Shown: piece after piece, positions 1-11,974 of the stretch
Layout: every line of letters begins with the position of its first letter
Position numbering within the stretch: position 1 is the stretch's first letter
From: Agaricus subrufescens
Taxonomy: Eukaryota; Basidiomycota; Agaricomycetes; Agaricales; Agaricaceae
DNA: 64,000 bases
Reading direction: 5' to 3'
NCBI GenBank assembly: GCA_029945375.1
Contig: CM057063.1
Location: forward strand, 2,353,894 to 2,417,893
Program-made: the position numbers and the translations under genes
The notes under the pieces: model-generated
What the model saw: the letters and a program-made list of their open reading frames with translations, nothing else
What the model was told of the DNA's origin: nothing
Databases searched by the model: none

Positions 1-1579
1 GTGGCCGCCCAGGAGACACTGAACGTCCAGCGCTGATCGAGGGAAGAGGGCCTTCTGGTGATGCCGGACCACCATTGTAGAATTGCTGGCTATTATTGGG
101 ACTAAGATACTCCATGTGTCCTGCAGGAGGAACCAGGAACTGTCCGGAGGACGAGTGGGAATGTTGGTGGCCAGGTTGATGAGCGGGAGGCAGCATGTTA
201 CTGCCCCGTATAGTTTCTGAGCGAGATTGTCGGTGAATAGGCCTCGAGCCAGCATCGGATTTGGAGCGGCGGATAGTATTGAGCTCAGGAGAAAGGAAAT
301 TATCGAGCTTCGATGAACCCTGACCAAAGGTAAAGCTTGGATTGAGCTGAGACTGCTGAGCTCCGGGCAACACATCGCTCATGTTGACAGTACTCTCATC
401 CATCACGGCGCTGCCCATACCGGTGAGCTGCTGTTGCGGTTGATAGGCTTGATTCCATATCTGATGCTCCCGAGAGGCATCTGATTTGCTTCGACTCCTC
501 GTTGGCACGCCGAGGAAGCCAGAGGTTCCTACCCCACTATCATCCAATACCTGGCCGATGCGAGGAGGTGAGGTGATCGAAACGTTTGTTGCTGATGAAA
601 AGTTGTCACTGCGGGCAGTGGGTTGGGATGGTGGGAAGGTAAACTCTGGCTTCTGGATCGAATGGTAGGTTTGGCCCGCAGTCACCGCGGACTGCTGATT
701 AAGAGTACTATGCCACTGTTGCTGCTGCATATTTAAGGCTGATCCTACCATGACAACGAGATCAAGATTAGGAACGGAGATATCTTGGCAGTATCACTTA
801 CCCTGATGCAAGGTCTCGAGCGTTGGATGGGCGGGAGCGGAATTGGCTACAGAAGCCCCAGCACCGATGGGGGTGGCTGGAACGATATTGAACTGGGGCC
901 CATTGACGCCACCATCACCGTCTGGGGCATTGATCGTGGGGGGCTTGACGTCCGCGGTGTGATCATCAGGCATCATGAGGCGTGGCGGAGACATGGATTT
1001 GGTGGGCGGGAGAGGGTCTGTGCCCCGGTAAGGCGAGCGGACATTCAGGTTTTCGAAAGACTGGGCTACATCGAGCCCAGAGGATTGGGTATAAGAGTTG
1101 TTGTTTGCATGGTTGGAGGAGATGGACGATGCTCGTGAGCGCCTGTCAGACGAGGGATCGCCATTGCTCGAGGGCGAGCTGTAATCATAAGAAGCCCCGC
1201 GGGGATCGGAGGGAGAGGCAGTCAGGTTGTTGAACTGGGGCATGAACTCGGTATCCTGGTACATTAAGAGAGAAGAAGGGGACGTCTGGGATCCGTCAAA
1301 TTCGTTGGGATCGTATTCCGTGTGAAGGCCGAGGCCAATGGGCGAGTCGTGATCGATGAGGTTGAGGCTGACGTCGTGCTCTGGGTTGCCAAAGCTGAGC
1401 TCGGAGTGGCCAGAGAAGGGCGAGTAGTAGGAGCCCTGGAAGGAGGGAGAGCCGATGGAGTTTGCGACCAAGTCGTTGTAGTCCTGGCCGTAGGGCGGCT
1501 GGAAATCGTGGGCGGAGCGGGGAGGAGAGGGGGGGACGACGACGGCATTTATATACGAGTCGTCCTGGGCGAGATCCAT
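1..1579 (-). CDS. Ser/Pro/Gln-rich regulator, N-terminal part (possibly a Crz1-type zinc-finger factor)
   Basis: The gene starts at the ATG at 1579 and runs off the left edge, so the C-terminus is missing. Exon 1 is 1579..802. A donor GTAAGT at 801 and an acceptor TAG ending at 745 join it in frame to exon 2 (744..1), which stays open to the edge. The visible part, about 500 residues, is disordered and rich in Ser, Pro, Asn and Gln. It has an MQQQQ tract and two similar Ser/Arg clusters (SRSKSD and RRSKSD), the kind of sites phosphorylated or docked in regulated transcription factors. The start MDLAQDDSY with acidic, Tyr-rich stretches resembles the N-termini of basidiomycete C2H2 factors of the calcineurin-responsive Crz1 type. 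No zinc finger is inside the window, so that identity is an inference. The coding frame and splice sites are clear. Confidence 0.6.
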
Positions 1580-2863
1580 GGGGGGCAGAGGAGATGGCGA
1601 GGCAGTTCAGCACCAGAAAACAGAAAACACAGGGGCAGTGTCCTCTGTGTGGTCCTGTTGGCCCTTCAAGCTCCGACGTTTCATCTCCGCGATCCGCCTC
1701 CCCGAGACCCCCGCCGCTCGGCGCACCCGTCTGCGAGCCTGCGCCGGTCCCCTATTACATCTCCCCCGACCAGCCCGCTCGCACGCGGCCCTTCGTAACG
1801 AATATATTGGATCTGCGGCGGGGTCTGTGCGCGCCGGCGTTGCCGACTGATTTTCGCGCAGTGGATCAGTATTATCAACGCAACGTACTTAACGGTGGCC
1901 CAACACCGAGCTCACGTGGCGTGCGAAACAGCACAACCCATCAGGGCAGAGGGTATCATTAAAATCATTAAATCGTCGCTGTGGTGCCCATCAGCCATTC
2001 GTCGACATCCATACGCCCGATTGTCGAGTATCGAGTCTCCACGCGCCCTTGCTGCTGATCAAACATGTTTTTTTCTTGCCCGCCGCCGTTTTCTGCGGAG
2101 CATGATGCTGCTTCTCGTCCCGTCCTTTTTCGCCCTAGAAGAAACGTTTACCTCAGACACCACCGCTCACTATCTTTATCCCTCGCTCGATATCAGCCTT
2201 GACGTTTTGATCAGAGGCGGTACACCCCGTACAGCATCCCATCATTATATCATCATCTACGTAGACAGCCGAACACAAAACATTGTCTACTACTCTATAT
2301 GATCGCAGGTTACCAAAATTAATCAACACCCAACGACAACAACCATGATTCGCGTACTCCTTTGTAGTCTATGCACCACACTCTCACAAAACTAAAGTCG
2401 GCCACACCGCGGCAATCAGTTGTCAAAACAGCTTCTTTCGCTCGCCCACGGTTTCAAGCACCCCCATTCTCATGGCTAACTTCTAAAGACCACTCTTCTC
2501 GTTCAAACATGATCAGCCCTCAGGGAATAAAGCTCACCCCCACACCCTATAGTCAAATGTCACACATCAATCGCTGTACTGATGCTGATATTAAATACGG
2601 AGCTGACGCAGATGTCTCAATGATACATCATTGATTATTAACAAGCGACTCAATGCACAACAACGTATTTTAAGATCTATTTTAGACAGTGGAACAGCCT
2701 CACACTATGATGTACACACCCAATGTTGATCACATATCCCTCACTGCCTCCCCTTCATCTAACGCATCAATACGTTTCGCTATAGCCGAATCATATTGCA
2801 GGAAAGGTATACTTACACACGGTTATACATTGGGTATAGAGCGACAACGATAATAAACTTTCC
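1580..2863. other. Intergenic region, no supported gene
   Basis: This is the shared upstream side of the regulator gene (minus strand, start 1579) and the downstream side of the GH79 gene (minus strand, stop 2864). The short frames here show no intron-linked continuity or protein-like composition. Position 1580-1900 is GC-rich and pyrimidine-rich, as expected for the regulator's promoter and leader. The rest is AT-rich. Confidence 0.5.
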
Positions 2864-4899
2864 TCAGCAGAATGACACCAGTACAGCTTCGGTATCGTGC
2901 AGATCAAACCCTTTACTCAAATCAACGGGCTCTGTTGTCGCCGTTCCGTTCACACGGCCATCACAGGTTTCATAACTCTGTCCTCCCCAGGTCAACCCAG
3001 CGGTGTCATCAGCATGCCTAAAACAACATCAGATCCAATTCTTCTCTTCGAAAAACAAGGGGCCACTAACTGGATAGCGAGTCTCTTCAAGGTAGCACCT
3101 GTAACATCACCTCCCACAAAATCAAAGCTTACATTCACCTTTCCCCTAGCCCCAGTCGCACTCTTCAAAAACGCCTTCAAGTTGATAAAAACGGCCCTAA
3201 CCAATTTGGTACCCTCATAAAAAGCGTACCCCGACACAGTCGGATTATCAATATTAAGTTCAGCTATCTGTGGCTGAGAGCCAGAACCAATAGCCTCCGC
3301 TGCAATGATGGCAGCATAATATTGTGGTTGGACGTGAGGCGGCAGTGGTTTTGGTAGAGGCGAGGCGTCTATAGTCGAGCGGTTTAACGTGGCGGGTTGA
3401 ATCTATGAAAATATGGTATGAGTTGAAACATCGGGTTTGCTTAGAACAATGCTTACGAAATTGTATTTGTATCCAATGCCTTCATGGAAATATATCCTCG
3501 AAGATTGGATTTGTGTCCTGAAATAACCTCAGCGGCAGCCATATGTATTAAGAATCGCACAGGCTTACGAAAACAACGCATAATCCAACGTCCACAAAGC
3601 AGCTCCAGCTGTGTTACTCACACCTGGCGCACCCTACAACGCACAAGCATGTGAGAAATCAGCTCGAGAACAAAGCTGAAGCACTCACATGGCACGAATA
3701 ACTATTCGTTTCACCCAAAACATAATCCACTCCTTTCCCCCTCACAACTTTCGCATCAGGCGCAAATGTAGTGAGGTTACTCCTGATAGTCGCCTTTGTC
3801 ATCAAATCTTGTAAAAGCCCTTCGCTACCCGAGCAGAAACTTCCACTATAATGATGTTGCGAAATCCTATTAATAAACAACAGTTTAATCAATAAGGGTT
3901 CTGTTTTCGCTATAGAGACGAAAAGATGATTGATCCTCACGTAGATATAAGTGATCCGGTTGTCGAGTTCAATAATCCATCATTTATGATGGATTGTGGA
4001 GAAAATCCACTAGTCGAGTGACTCGAGGACGCAAACGAACCACCCCAAAACTTGGTATGGGAGCTCGCAGAAATCCCTACAGCCGCAGACACATTGGCAG
4101 CAAATTGCGTCCACCTTACGAATATCAGACACCCGAATGAGAAGCTGATAACGATACAACTCACTGTGTAACATATTGCGCAGCTGTAAAGTTCGAAGGT
4201 CTCTGACCGTTATTGCGATACAAATCTGCTTCATTCCCTATTTCTATAGCATCAAGAATGATGCCCTGGTTCTTGACATCAGATGTAGCGAATGCTTGTA
4301 CAATGGCTTTCGCCTCCAGATTGGCAGCAGTAAGATTGTTTCCCCCGAAATTGACTCCCCAAATGACGTGAGTATCTAAAACAATCAAGGCCGTAAGTAA
4401 TCATTCAGAGGTATAGAAAGGAATATTTGAAAGTACTGGGTGGTAAGAAACGGACGGCTTGATAATACGTGTTACCAACCACAATAGTTGAAGCTTCAGG
4501 ATACGGTGTCACAGAATTAGGCGTCGGAAAAACGAGTTGAGGCGACTATATCATCAACATCAATGAGACCTCAGACCACAACTTCAACGACTCTCTGAGA
4601 AACACAAGTACCTGAACATTCGGATTAAAATTCGTATGATCCTCGCTATCAGCACCGATACGTATCATCGGAGGCACTCCAGACAACGCCCTCAGATTAT
4701 CAAGAACATTGAACAAAAACTCGTTCCGAGTATTCAGCCCAGCCCAATCAGTCCATCGGTCCTGTTCCAAGGAAAACCCAACCAGATTCGGCACAACAGA
4801 AACCGATCCATTAGGTGGTGAAGTCGATATTATGACCGTCGCCGGCGTCTGAACAGCGAATAAGGAGACTAGGAGATAGGCAAGATCTGTTTTGCGCAT
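2864..4899 (-). CDS. Secreted GH79 glycosidase (beta-glucuronidase/heparanase-like)
   Basis: Likely hydrolyses beta-glucuronosyl linkages (for example in arabinogalactan side chains) outside the cell. The ATG at 4899 opens a hydrophobic signal peptide (MRKTDLAYLLVSLFAVQTPA). The gene is broken by several short introns; the first donor is at 4611 (GTACTT). The two family catalytic glutamates are visible: the acid/base in IEIGNEADLY (about 4200-4270) and the nucleophile in VLGETNSY (about 3690-3720). The C-terminal beta-domain ends with WGGQSYET...GTATTEPVDLSKG and a TGA at 2864-2866. It is reached through a 54-bp intron (GTTAGT...TTTTAG) near 3021-3075. The start is fixed by the signal peptide and the absence of upstream coding. 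Assignment to GH79 rests on the NE and GETNS motifs and the domain order; substrate specificity is not determined. Confidence 0.82.
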
Positions 4900-6369
4900 G
4901 ACAATGGTACGTGAGCGGTGGGGTTATGGACACTCCCTATGAAGGACATACTTATACCGTAGAGGGGAAGGCCAAAGTCCCCATCTAGATATCTAACCCC
5001 AACATCCCCAAGCCTGAACAAAATGGTTGATCGAGAAAGAAGGAGTCTATAAAGGAAAGTAAGCATCGCAAACTAAAGCGCTGGCAGCCGAAAGATGACA
5101 GAGTAAGTATAGACCAAGGTGGAAGAAGTGAGGCCAATAGGATGGGATATGAACCGACCCATGTGACGAGAATACCCGTGACAAATGATAGAAGCCGAAA
5201 GGGTCGGTCAAGGGTCGATTTCTGTTTTGTTTTTATCTCCGACCGTTTGGCATTAGTGCAGCCACTAGTTGCAGAACAGGCCATTTTCTGCCCAAGGAGA
5301 CGATCAAGCTGTTGTTTCTTATGTTAAAGAAACATCGGCTTGGATCAAGCCACAAGGCGCTTCAAGCCAAGATAGGAGAGTAAGGATACTCATGCATCAT
5401 CCTACTCATAGAACTAAGAAGCCCTGATTAGGTGAACCTAGGAGGTAACGCTCGCTCCTGTACCAAAAAAGGCTGACGAAGCAGGTGTGAAATTGAAGCT
5501 ATATCTTCCTCGTTGGGGACATCATGCCGTACGACGATGAGGATACTACCCAAATCTCGAGAAAGCAAGACGAAGCCCTCAATCAACAATCACCCAAATT
5601 AGTCCACTCGCTCTCAGCCAAACAAGACCAACGACGATATTCTCGGCACGTGCCCGTCGCTTCCCAGTACAGTGCAGACCTTTCCCTAATCCCTTTTGTT
5701 TGCTGCAGACTCCTGGAGCATAAACCGCTGCGATATCTCAAGACACCTGTTTTGTTTACTCGCCTCGGCGCATGGCAGATTTTCTTAGGTCGTAAAATCT
5801 AGCTCAATCGCAAAGTTCCATTTCTGTGCCCATTGGTCGGGTTTATGTCATGCCTGAGTATGAGAATAACGTTATTGGAGCCAAAATTAGTGTGTCAAAG
5901 TCGGGTTGATCACAATCTAGAAACAATTCAATACAGGGTACGAGGAACTTTATCCTCACGGCTAACCACTCTCCGAGTCTACCTCATGTTCTAACAAATT
6001 TCTAATCAACACACTATGTCCCAACGATGAGGCGATTTTGCTGTTAAAGCCAAAAATAAATGTCCTCCGACACGTTTTAAGGTACATAAATTAATGAAAT
6101 GGCTGTGATATGACTTTAAGTCCTTGAATTTGAAAATGATTGCACCGCCTCAAGCTTTTGACCCGACGGTGTGTACACGATCGACGAGAAACTTTGATTA
6201 TTACGTTTTTAGTGATGGAAATTTCACAGCCCGTTGACATCGCCCCTCGACAACGAAGGATCAAAAAGAATCGGTATATTCTAATGGTGTTTTCAACGAC
6301 CTCGTGTAGCATATATCGTGGCTCTAACCAATTGAAACTGATCCCTCGCTTACAAAGTCAGAAAACAAA
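4900..6369. other. Intergenic region, no supported gene
   Basis: About 1.5 kb separates two minus-strand genes. Small frames on both strands lack splice continuity or recognisable motifs. The 4900-5100 segment is the GH79 promoter side. No repeat or RNA gene is recognised. Confidence 0.45.
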
Positions 6370-8067
6370 CTAGGACAAATCCAACGTCCGGGTGCCAGCC
6401 ACAACCTCAACATCAAAACCGTCCCTCACGAGCCCTTTCAGCCTCCCTAAAACCTTCTTCCCATGATCCCAAGAACTCTCGGGATCTACACGCAACTGAA
6501 AACGGCCACGATTCCTATTCGCCATATACAGCACATCCAGCATCTCCACAATGTCCTGCCCTTCGACTTTGTCAAGAAGAGCCCACTCGGCTGCATTGGT
6601 TATAGATAATTTACAGAGGTTTGGTAAAACTGGTCCCGTTGATCGCCTGATTGTATCAGCGGACGCTCCCAGCTGCCCATAATCGGCGACTGATGAATGA
6701 AGGGGTCTACCAATAGCTTTGAGGGCAGTTCCAACAACCGCTCTAGAACATTCCACAAAGTGGAGTTCGGAAACCTGAGGGACGCAATTAAGCAAGTGTT
6801 GAATAACTGTTTGTCGCTCAAAATGAGGGCGTAAATCGTTGAATGTCAAAGTCGAAAGGCCGCGTGGAAAATTGGAAAACAAATCAAGTCGTGGGTCTCG
6901 ACGAGGTGAATACAGGTAGCGGATGTCCGTAGCTCTGTTATCAGACCATTGTAGAGACCGGAGAGCGGGAAATTGGAGATGGTTGAAAAGTTGGGAGCAA
7001 TAATGAAGGCCATCGTGAGTAGAGGCCCTCCACTTCAAACGCTCAAGACGCGGGAAAACTATTGGTGCAGTCACCGGAGGCATGCTCTCATCAGGAGGGT
7101 CGAATTTGATAATTTCAAAGTCGACGAGATTCCTAAACTGCGTAAGCGCCTTGAAACAGTCTATGAAAGCCGATTTGCGTAGATGTAGGGTGGTGACTGT
7201 GTCGGGTATAGAAAGTGGAAGGGGGCACTTGATCAATTGTACACACTCGAGACGGGGTAGCTCAGCGAGATCGAAGGAATCTCCACTGACCCTTCCGCGT
7301 GGCTTCGCAGGCCGGAATATTGTCAGAGAATGACATTGTGACATATTTCCGTCCAAAGACGGAAGCCATTCTGTTGGAGGTTCGATAAGAATGAGGTGCC
7401 CTATTTTGGCTGCATTTTTAATGAACGCAACCGTTTTGAGAGGTTCCAAAAGGGCTAGTATTTCCTCACGTGTCTTCGATGGGCGATGAGCGGGATCCCA
7501 CAACTCTGATGCGCCATGGAAGTCCAACTCCAGTGAAATTGGAACGCTTCGCGCTCGTTCAAAGTGTAGATCGAGGAGTGAGGCAATCTTTTGGATTGAG
7601 CGTCTATCATCCACGCGAAGTGTGATAGTCGTCCAAAGTTGGGGCGTCGACAGAGCCACTAGCCGCCAACATTTAGACACAGCAGCCAGAGTGTGATGAA
7701 AGTCTTCTTCGGGGTGGTACGTGTTGCTGCCTATGTCCAAGTCAGTGTAGTGGTTGCCAAAGTCGATAGGCGGACGCGCAGTTTGAAAGATCGTGGATAG
7801 AATTTCCGGAGGTAATATACTTGTTGTCGCGCGAATGCTATTTATTTTGGACAAAACGGCGGCTTTTTCTTGGTTGAGGTGAGATATCAACTTGTCGAGG
7901 CTTTGTACTTCTGCTTGAAGGGTAGGGATATCGTCATGATCGACCCATGCGTCAGGTTGTCGTATGATGTGAGGATAACCAGCTTCCGTCTGATTTGGGA
8001 CGTTGTAGCCACAGCGGGGGCATTCGAGTGCCGCCATCGTGGTGGTGGGAAGAGGAGTTGAGAGCAA
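6370..8067 (-). CDS. F-box/leucine-rich-repeat-like protein
   Basis: A single uninterrupted frame of 565 residues. Near the N-terminus are a CxxC pair (ECPRCGYN, about residue 15-22), a coiled-coil stretch (TLQAEVQSLDKLISHLNQEKAAVLSKI, described by position about 50-76) and then the Agaricomycete F-box-like segment: LPPEILSTIF, later AVSKCWRLVALSTPQLWTTI. The rest is an irregular leucine-rich region. Such proteins are expected to be substrate receptors of SCF ubiquitin ligases through Skp1. Paralogous sequence occurs at 37241-38374 and as broken pieces at 8460-9040 and 11975-12480, so this gene or a relative seeded the debris in the neighbouring array. The ATG at 8067 is the first in frame; a second ATG follows ten codons later. 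Confidence 0.85.
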   Translation of the reverse strand: MLSTPLPTTTMAALECPRCGYNVPNQTEAGYPHIIRQPDAWVDHDDIPTLQAEVQSLDKLISHLNQEKAAVLSKINSIRATTSILPPEILSTIFQTARPPIDFGNHYTDLDIGSNTYHPEEDFHHTLAAVSKCWRLVALSTPQLWTTITLRVDDRRSIQKIASLLDLHFERARSVPISLELDFHGASELWDPAHRPSKTREEILALLEPLKTVAFIKNAAKIGHLILIEPPTEWLPSLDGNMSQCHSLTIFRPAKPRGRVSGDSFDLAELPRLECVQLIKCPLPLSIPDTVTTLHLRKSAFIDCFKALTQFRNLVDFEIIKFDPPDESMPPVTAPIVFPRLERLKWRASTHDGLHYCSQLFNHLQFPALRSLQWSDNRATDIRYLYSPRRDPRLDLFSNFPRGLSTLTFNDLRPHFERQTVIQHLLNCVPQVSELHFVECSRAVVGTALKAIGRPLHSSVADYGQLGASADTIRRSTGPVLPNLCKLSITNAAEWALLDKVEGQDIVEMLDVLYMANRNRGRFQLRVDPESSWDHGKKVLGRLKGLVRDGFDVEVVAGTRTLDLS

Positions 8068-8459
8068 GGACCGTCAGTGGCCGATTTGTGGCACCGCACT
8101 GATGCCGCGTTGATGTCAATATGCCAATACATGTTGATGGGTGTTGTTGGGTCAATCATCCCCTATTGATATTGTTATATTCTACCCCGTTCGGCCAGTG
8201 TGTTAGAGCGGGTGTCAATTCTCGCAGGCAACAACTCGGAGCAGAGTCTTCTTTTTTGGCCCAAATTGTCAAACAAGGTCGCTCAATCTCTAGCAGGTTT
8301 TGAATCGATATATTCTACCGCGACTCTGGCCTACCAGACAAGTAATTTGACGTCCCGTTCATGTAAAGGAAAACATCCCCTATTATCGTAGTGGCTTGTT
8401 TCATCGTGGCTATGGACCAGGCGCACTGAACAACCATACTAGTAGCGATGTTCATACCC

Positions 8460-9030
8460 TCGAAACTGAAAACTGAAGTTTGGACGACCTCATTTCATCT
8501 CACAACCAGATGTTTGTTAGACTGGCTTCCAAAACTCCCGCCTGCTCAACGACCTTGATACCGTTATTGGCTCTGGGTGCGCAACATCTCTACTTCAGTA
8601 CAAAGAAACTTCGTTGTGCGTCTGGATTGCAGCGGGAAAAACCTTTTGGTGTATGCGGGATCGTATTCTCTTCCATTCTGGAACCTCGATGAAACAGCCA
8701 AAGTCGCTCAAAATGTCTCTACGATAAGGTAGCCCATCCTAATGGGTCTACACTTGGATGGCTTTCGTTCCATAACGAGGATCTGTTCTTGAGGTATTGT
8801 TCTCTGGTTATACTTCTTGGGAAACTAGTCATGAGGACTGTGCGTGGTCTCGAACTATCACTCTATTATCACACTTGGGACGCGACCTAGCCTAGCTCGT
8901 ATACGGTTTATCCCCACCTGAAATAGTCACTGGGTTAACGCCTTACATGTACGATATAGGGACTTCACAAACTATTTCACGGGGATTATACAGTCCTCCC
9001 CAAATTTCTCAACGACGCTTGTTGCAATAC
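8460..9030 (+). pseudogene. F-box gene fragment fused to a truncated 7-TM copy
   Basis: The stretch is related at DNA level to 11975-12280. Shared landmarks are the pieces around GGATCGTATTCTCTTCCATTCTGGAA and GGGACTTCACAA...GGGGATTATACAG (first element at about 8659, second at about 8960; the 11975-12280 copies start at about 11979 and 12217). It matches the F-box family rather than the membrane-protein family, but no frame stays open. It abuts directly the 5'-truncated membrane-protein relic that follows, which suggests a recombination deletion joined two parts of neighbouring duplication units. Confidence 0.55.
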
Positions 9031-9035
9031 GATGC

Positions 9036-9646
9036 GGCACGATTTCAGTGGGAATTAAACTTGTAGAACGTGAAGCTACTTCAAAGAGCTATGAGTCCTT
9101 TTGGTCGGCCTCCGCAGGCCTTGTGGCATCGCAGTGTTTGGCGCTCACACTGTCCAAAACATACTTACATCAGGCCAACACAATTTCATTTTACAACAGG
9201 TGGCTCACCTCTCAGATGGAGTTTTTATTTAGGGATGTTGGTCTGGCGTATTTGGCGTGTCGGAAGGCAGATCGACAAGAGCACGGATCTTCTTGATGGG
9301 CAGAAACGCATTCAGGTGCGGCCTATGCAAAGATATGTATGGGTTATTGTGCAATCCGGTGCAGTTTACATTGTGACTGTGCTTGCTACCTTCTTGGAGC
9401 CCGTGATACATGATACAGGATTTTATATAACACCGTATGTGGTGAGTGATGATTGGTGAACCTGTACCGGATAATGAGGAGCTGACTGAGTTATCCTAGT
9501 CACTCCAAACAGCTGGGATTGTGTTTCATATCATTATAATGCTGTCAGTTGAAAGGAAGGATCGAGAGGTATGCACAGGAACGGCTGCAGCCCCACAGGG
9601 TGGACCGGTTATTCCAATGTTCCGACACACAGTGGAAGAAGGATGA
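9036..9646 (+). pseudogene. Truncated, frameshifted 7-TM protein relic (array copy 0)
   Basis: Only the 3' half of the seven-helix gene remains, starting within the region equivalent to transmembrane segment 4 (SVGIKLVEREATSKSYES). Relative to the intact copy at 10770-11865 it has a small frame disruption at about 9110-9125. There the other copies read a Pro/Trp/Ser/Ile-Thr stretch, and here the frame shifts before the conserved HTVQNILTSG-equivalent. Later exons are still recognisable (LVWRIWRVGRQID, YVWVIVQSGAVY, SLQTAGIVFH). The last exon ends at the TGA at 9644-9646. The helix 1-3 exons are missing, being replaced by F-box debris, so no functional product is expected. Confidence 0.75.
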
Positions 9647-9814
9647 GGGGAGTAAAAGTTAGAATAATAGATTTGTGTGCGCTATCTGATTTAACTGTTG
9701 AACGGTTCCCGTAGATAGGCTCATTCCATATGTAGGGACATGCAATAAATCAAGTTTAGATTTGCCGATTGTGTATGTATGCGTAGTTTATGTTGTGGGG
9801 ACAAGACCGACACG

Positions 9815-9987
9815 AAGGCCTGACAGATAGCTCGTTCACCGTCCTTCTTTTGAGCTTTGTCAAGGATATATTGGCACTTTCTCCACACGGATTCCAGTGC
9901 ACGCACGACTGCTGGCAGATAAAGGTGTGCAACGTGATTTCACACGTGGCCGGCGCGACCGGGAATGCTAAAGAGTGCTTAAATTAA
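9815..9987 (+). pseudogene. Degenerate copy of the six-Cys secreted peptide gene
   Basis: Aligns with the intact genes at 15140 and 18220 across the mature part: GFQCTHDCW...VCNVISH against EFQCTRECW...ECNAISH, ending LN then stop. It still lies in an open frame (from 9790 to the TAA at 9985-9987), but the signal-peptide region has drifted (SSFTVLLLSFVKDILAL). Of six cysteines only four remain: the first three and one near the C-terminus. Spacing between cysteines 2 and 3 is one residue shorter. It is probably decaying; a divergent functional paralogue cannot be excluded. Confidence 0.6.
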
Positions 9988-10705
9988 TTAAGCAGTCCTG
10001 TGTGGGGCCTAGTACTAATATGTCGTGCTCGGCACAGTGAGATACTCGGTGCCTTGTGTATACTGTATAACACCGCTTTGCGCATGCCCATAGTGTGTGA
10101 CTCTTGCTTGGGGTATATGTACCGATCTAAGTAATTACTTTTAGACTGACAGTTGTCCTTGTTGCATCATTCGATTTCTTGGACTCGGACCAACGATGTT
10201 CCACCTACCGTCACTGTGCACTCCCGACAATCGTTCGAAAGGTGAGGCATCCGTGTTGTCGATCACCGGCTCACTGACAAGACAGGATATTAATCATTCT
10301 AAAGAGAATATATCACTGCAATGTGCAGACAACACTCGTTTGAACACCCTCCTCAGACAATGACTCACGAACAAAACATCTCAACTAACCGCCAGTGGTG
10401 GATAGCCACTGCTGATCTCTCGCCAGATTACCGGACAAGTGGTTCCTGACCACAATAAAACGGTGGTAACACAGTCCCCGGTTTTTGAGCCTTCTAGACG
10501 AGTTACAAAAGTCACTAGCTTGGAACGTGGCAACGTCTTTGGAAATTCATTGGCTGTGTTCATTCAAGGTATCCTGGCTTGTTTTGAAGGCGGTAATGTC
10601 TTCGAGGTTGATTGAATAAGGCTGTGTTCCTCAAAATCAACTGGCGCCTTGGGAAGAAGGATTTGGGAGTGGATGAACTGCTATTGGAACAACGTGAAGC
10701 GTGAT
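9988..10705. repeat. Array spacer, repeated upstream of each 7-TM gene
   Basis: There is no gene here. The block is repeated with divergence at about 12810-13490 and 15860-16590. Shared landmarks include the stretch around CTAAGTAATTACTTTTAGA (10128; also 16003), the pieces near ACTCCCGACAATCG (10221), GACAACACTCGTTTGAACACCCTCC (start 10328; also 16202), and GGGAAGAAGGAT just before the promoter. The array therefore grew by copying the spacer together with the genes. Confidence 0.7.
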
Positions 10706-10707
10706 AA

Positions 10708-10735
10708 TATTATATAAAAGGCCATTGTAAGATGT
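10708..10735 (+). promoter_or_regulatory. TATA-type promoter of 7-TM copy 1
   Basis: TATATAAAAGGCCA lies about 50 bp upstream of the start codon at 10770. The same element recurs before copy 2 (13495-13510) and copy 3 (16594-16610) with GTAAGATGTGA-type sequence following it. The conservation across copies supports it as the core promoter. Confidence 0.6.
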
Positions 10736-10769
10736 GAACTACATACCTCGAACCCCAACCGACTTTACG

Positions 10770-11865
10770 ATGCCTATTGACAAACCCACTGTGGTTGTCG
10801 CAAGTCACTGCGAGGCAATCCTCTATGGCTTGTTCCTGATAACGTGCTGGTTTTCTGCCCGAACCCTTTTCTTCAGGGATACCAACCAGGGCATGAAGTT
10901 GGTGCGCTTCCATGAAATCCGCTGGTTGTTGACGGCTGTTTCAGCAATGCTGTTCATCGTTTGCTCATTGGACGTGATCGTTGGAATAGTTTTTAGCGCG
11001 CTGATGACGGCAGAGGACCCAATAACAAAGCTTGATACACCTTCGGACTGGATGAACGTAATTCGAGTACGTCATTTCACTTTTTGTAGCCAGAGACGGA
11101 TTGTGAATCCACTTGTCAGCTTGTGGACCTAGTTATCATCATTCTTCTTTCCGACTTTGTCCTTGTATGAGAATTTCGCCTACACCTTTCACCTGAGAAC
11201 CAAACCTCACTGTTATCCTATAGATTTACAGATGCTGGGTGGTTTATGGGCGACGTTGGCTGGTTATTGCCCCATCGGTCATACTATACCTTGGAATTAT
11301 TTCAGTGGCAATTAAAGCAACGGAGGTTGAAGTAACTTCACGGAGCTACGAATCCTTTAGGTCGGCTTACCGGCCCTGGAGCATCACGATATTTGGTGTT
11401 CACGCTGTCCAAAACATACTGGCATCAGGTCAACATGATTTACTTTTACAAAAAGTAATTTACCTCTTAGCTGTTTTGAATAGGGTTGTTGGTCTGGGGC
11501 ATCTGGCGTGTCGGAAGGCAGATTGACAACAATACGGTTTATCCCGGTGGACGGAGAGAAAGTGCGCCGCGACCTTTGCAAAGATACGTGCAGGTTATTG
11601 TGGAGTCGGGCGCAGTTTACACAGCAATTGTGATTGCTACCTTCTTGGCGTCTGCATCACGCAGTACGGGGGTTTATATAGCAGTCAATACGGTGAGTAA
11701 CGATCGATGGAGTGGTACCGGATAATGATTGAGTTGTCAAAGTCGCTGCAAACAGCCGGGGTCGTATTCAATGTCATTATTGTGCGTTCAATTGAAAGGA
11801 AGATATGCACTGGAGTTGCGGATTCGCAGGGTGGGCAGATTCTCCCGATGTTCAGTGTCGGGTGA
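10770..11865 (+). CDS. Seven-transmembrane protein, array copy 1 (intact)
   Basis: Five exons give one continuous 292-residue protein: 10770-11066, 11120-11164, 11224-11428, 11484-11692 and 11743-11865. All introns have GT...AG ends. Seven hydrophobic segments are seen in order: ILYGLFLITCWF, LTAVSAMLFIVCSLDVIVGIVF, LVDLVIIILLSDFVLIYRC, LVIAPSVILYLGIISVAI, ITIFGVHAVQNILASGLLVWGIW, VIVESGAVYTAIVIATFLAS and TAGVVFNVIIV. The LIYRCWVVYGRRW motif after helix 3 is characteristic of a large Agaricomycete family of integral membrane proteins of unknown function with a GPCR-like layout. It is not the STE3 pheromone-receptor family. Paralogues follow at 13551 and 16653. The start ATG is the first after the conserved TATA element; the equivalent codon is GTG in copy 2. 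Confidence 0.85.
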
Positions 11866-11974
11866 AAGACAACATTGTGTGTGTTATCTGATTCATCTGT
11901 TGAACGATAGGCTGATTTCCATAAGTAGGAACGTGCAATAATTAAAGTTTAGACTTGCCGATTGTGTGTGTATG

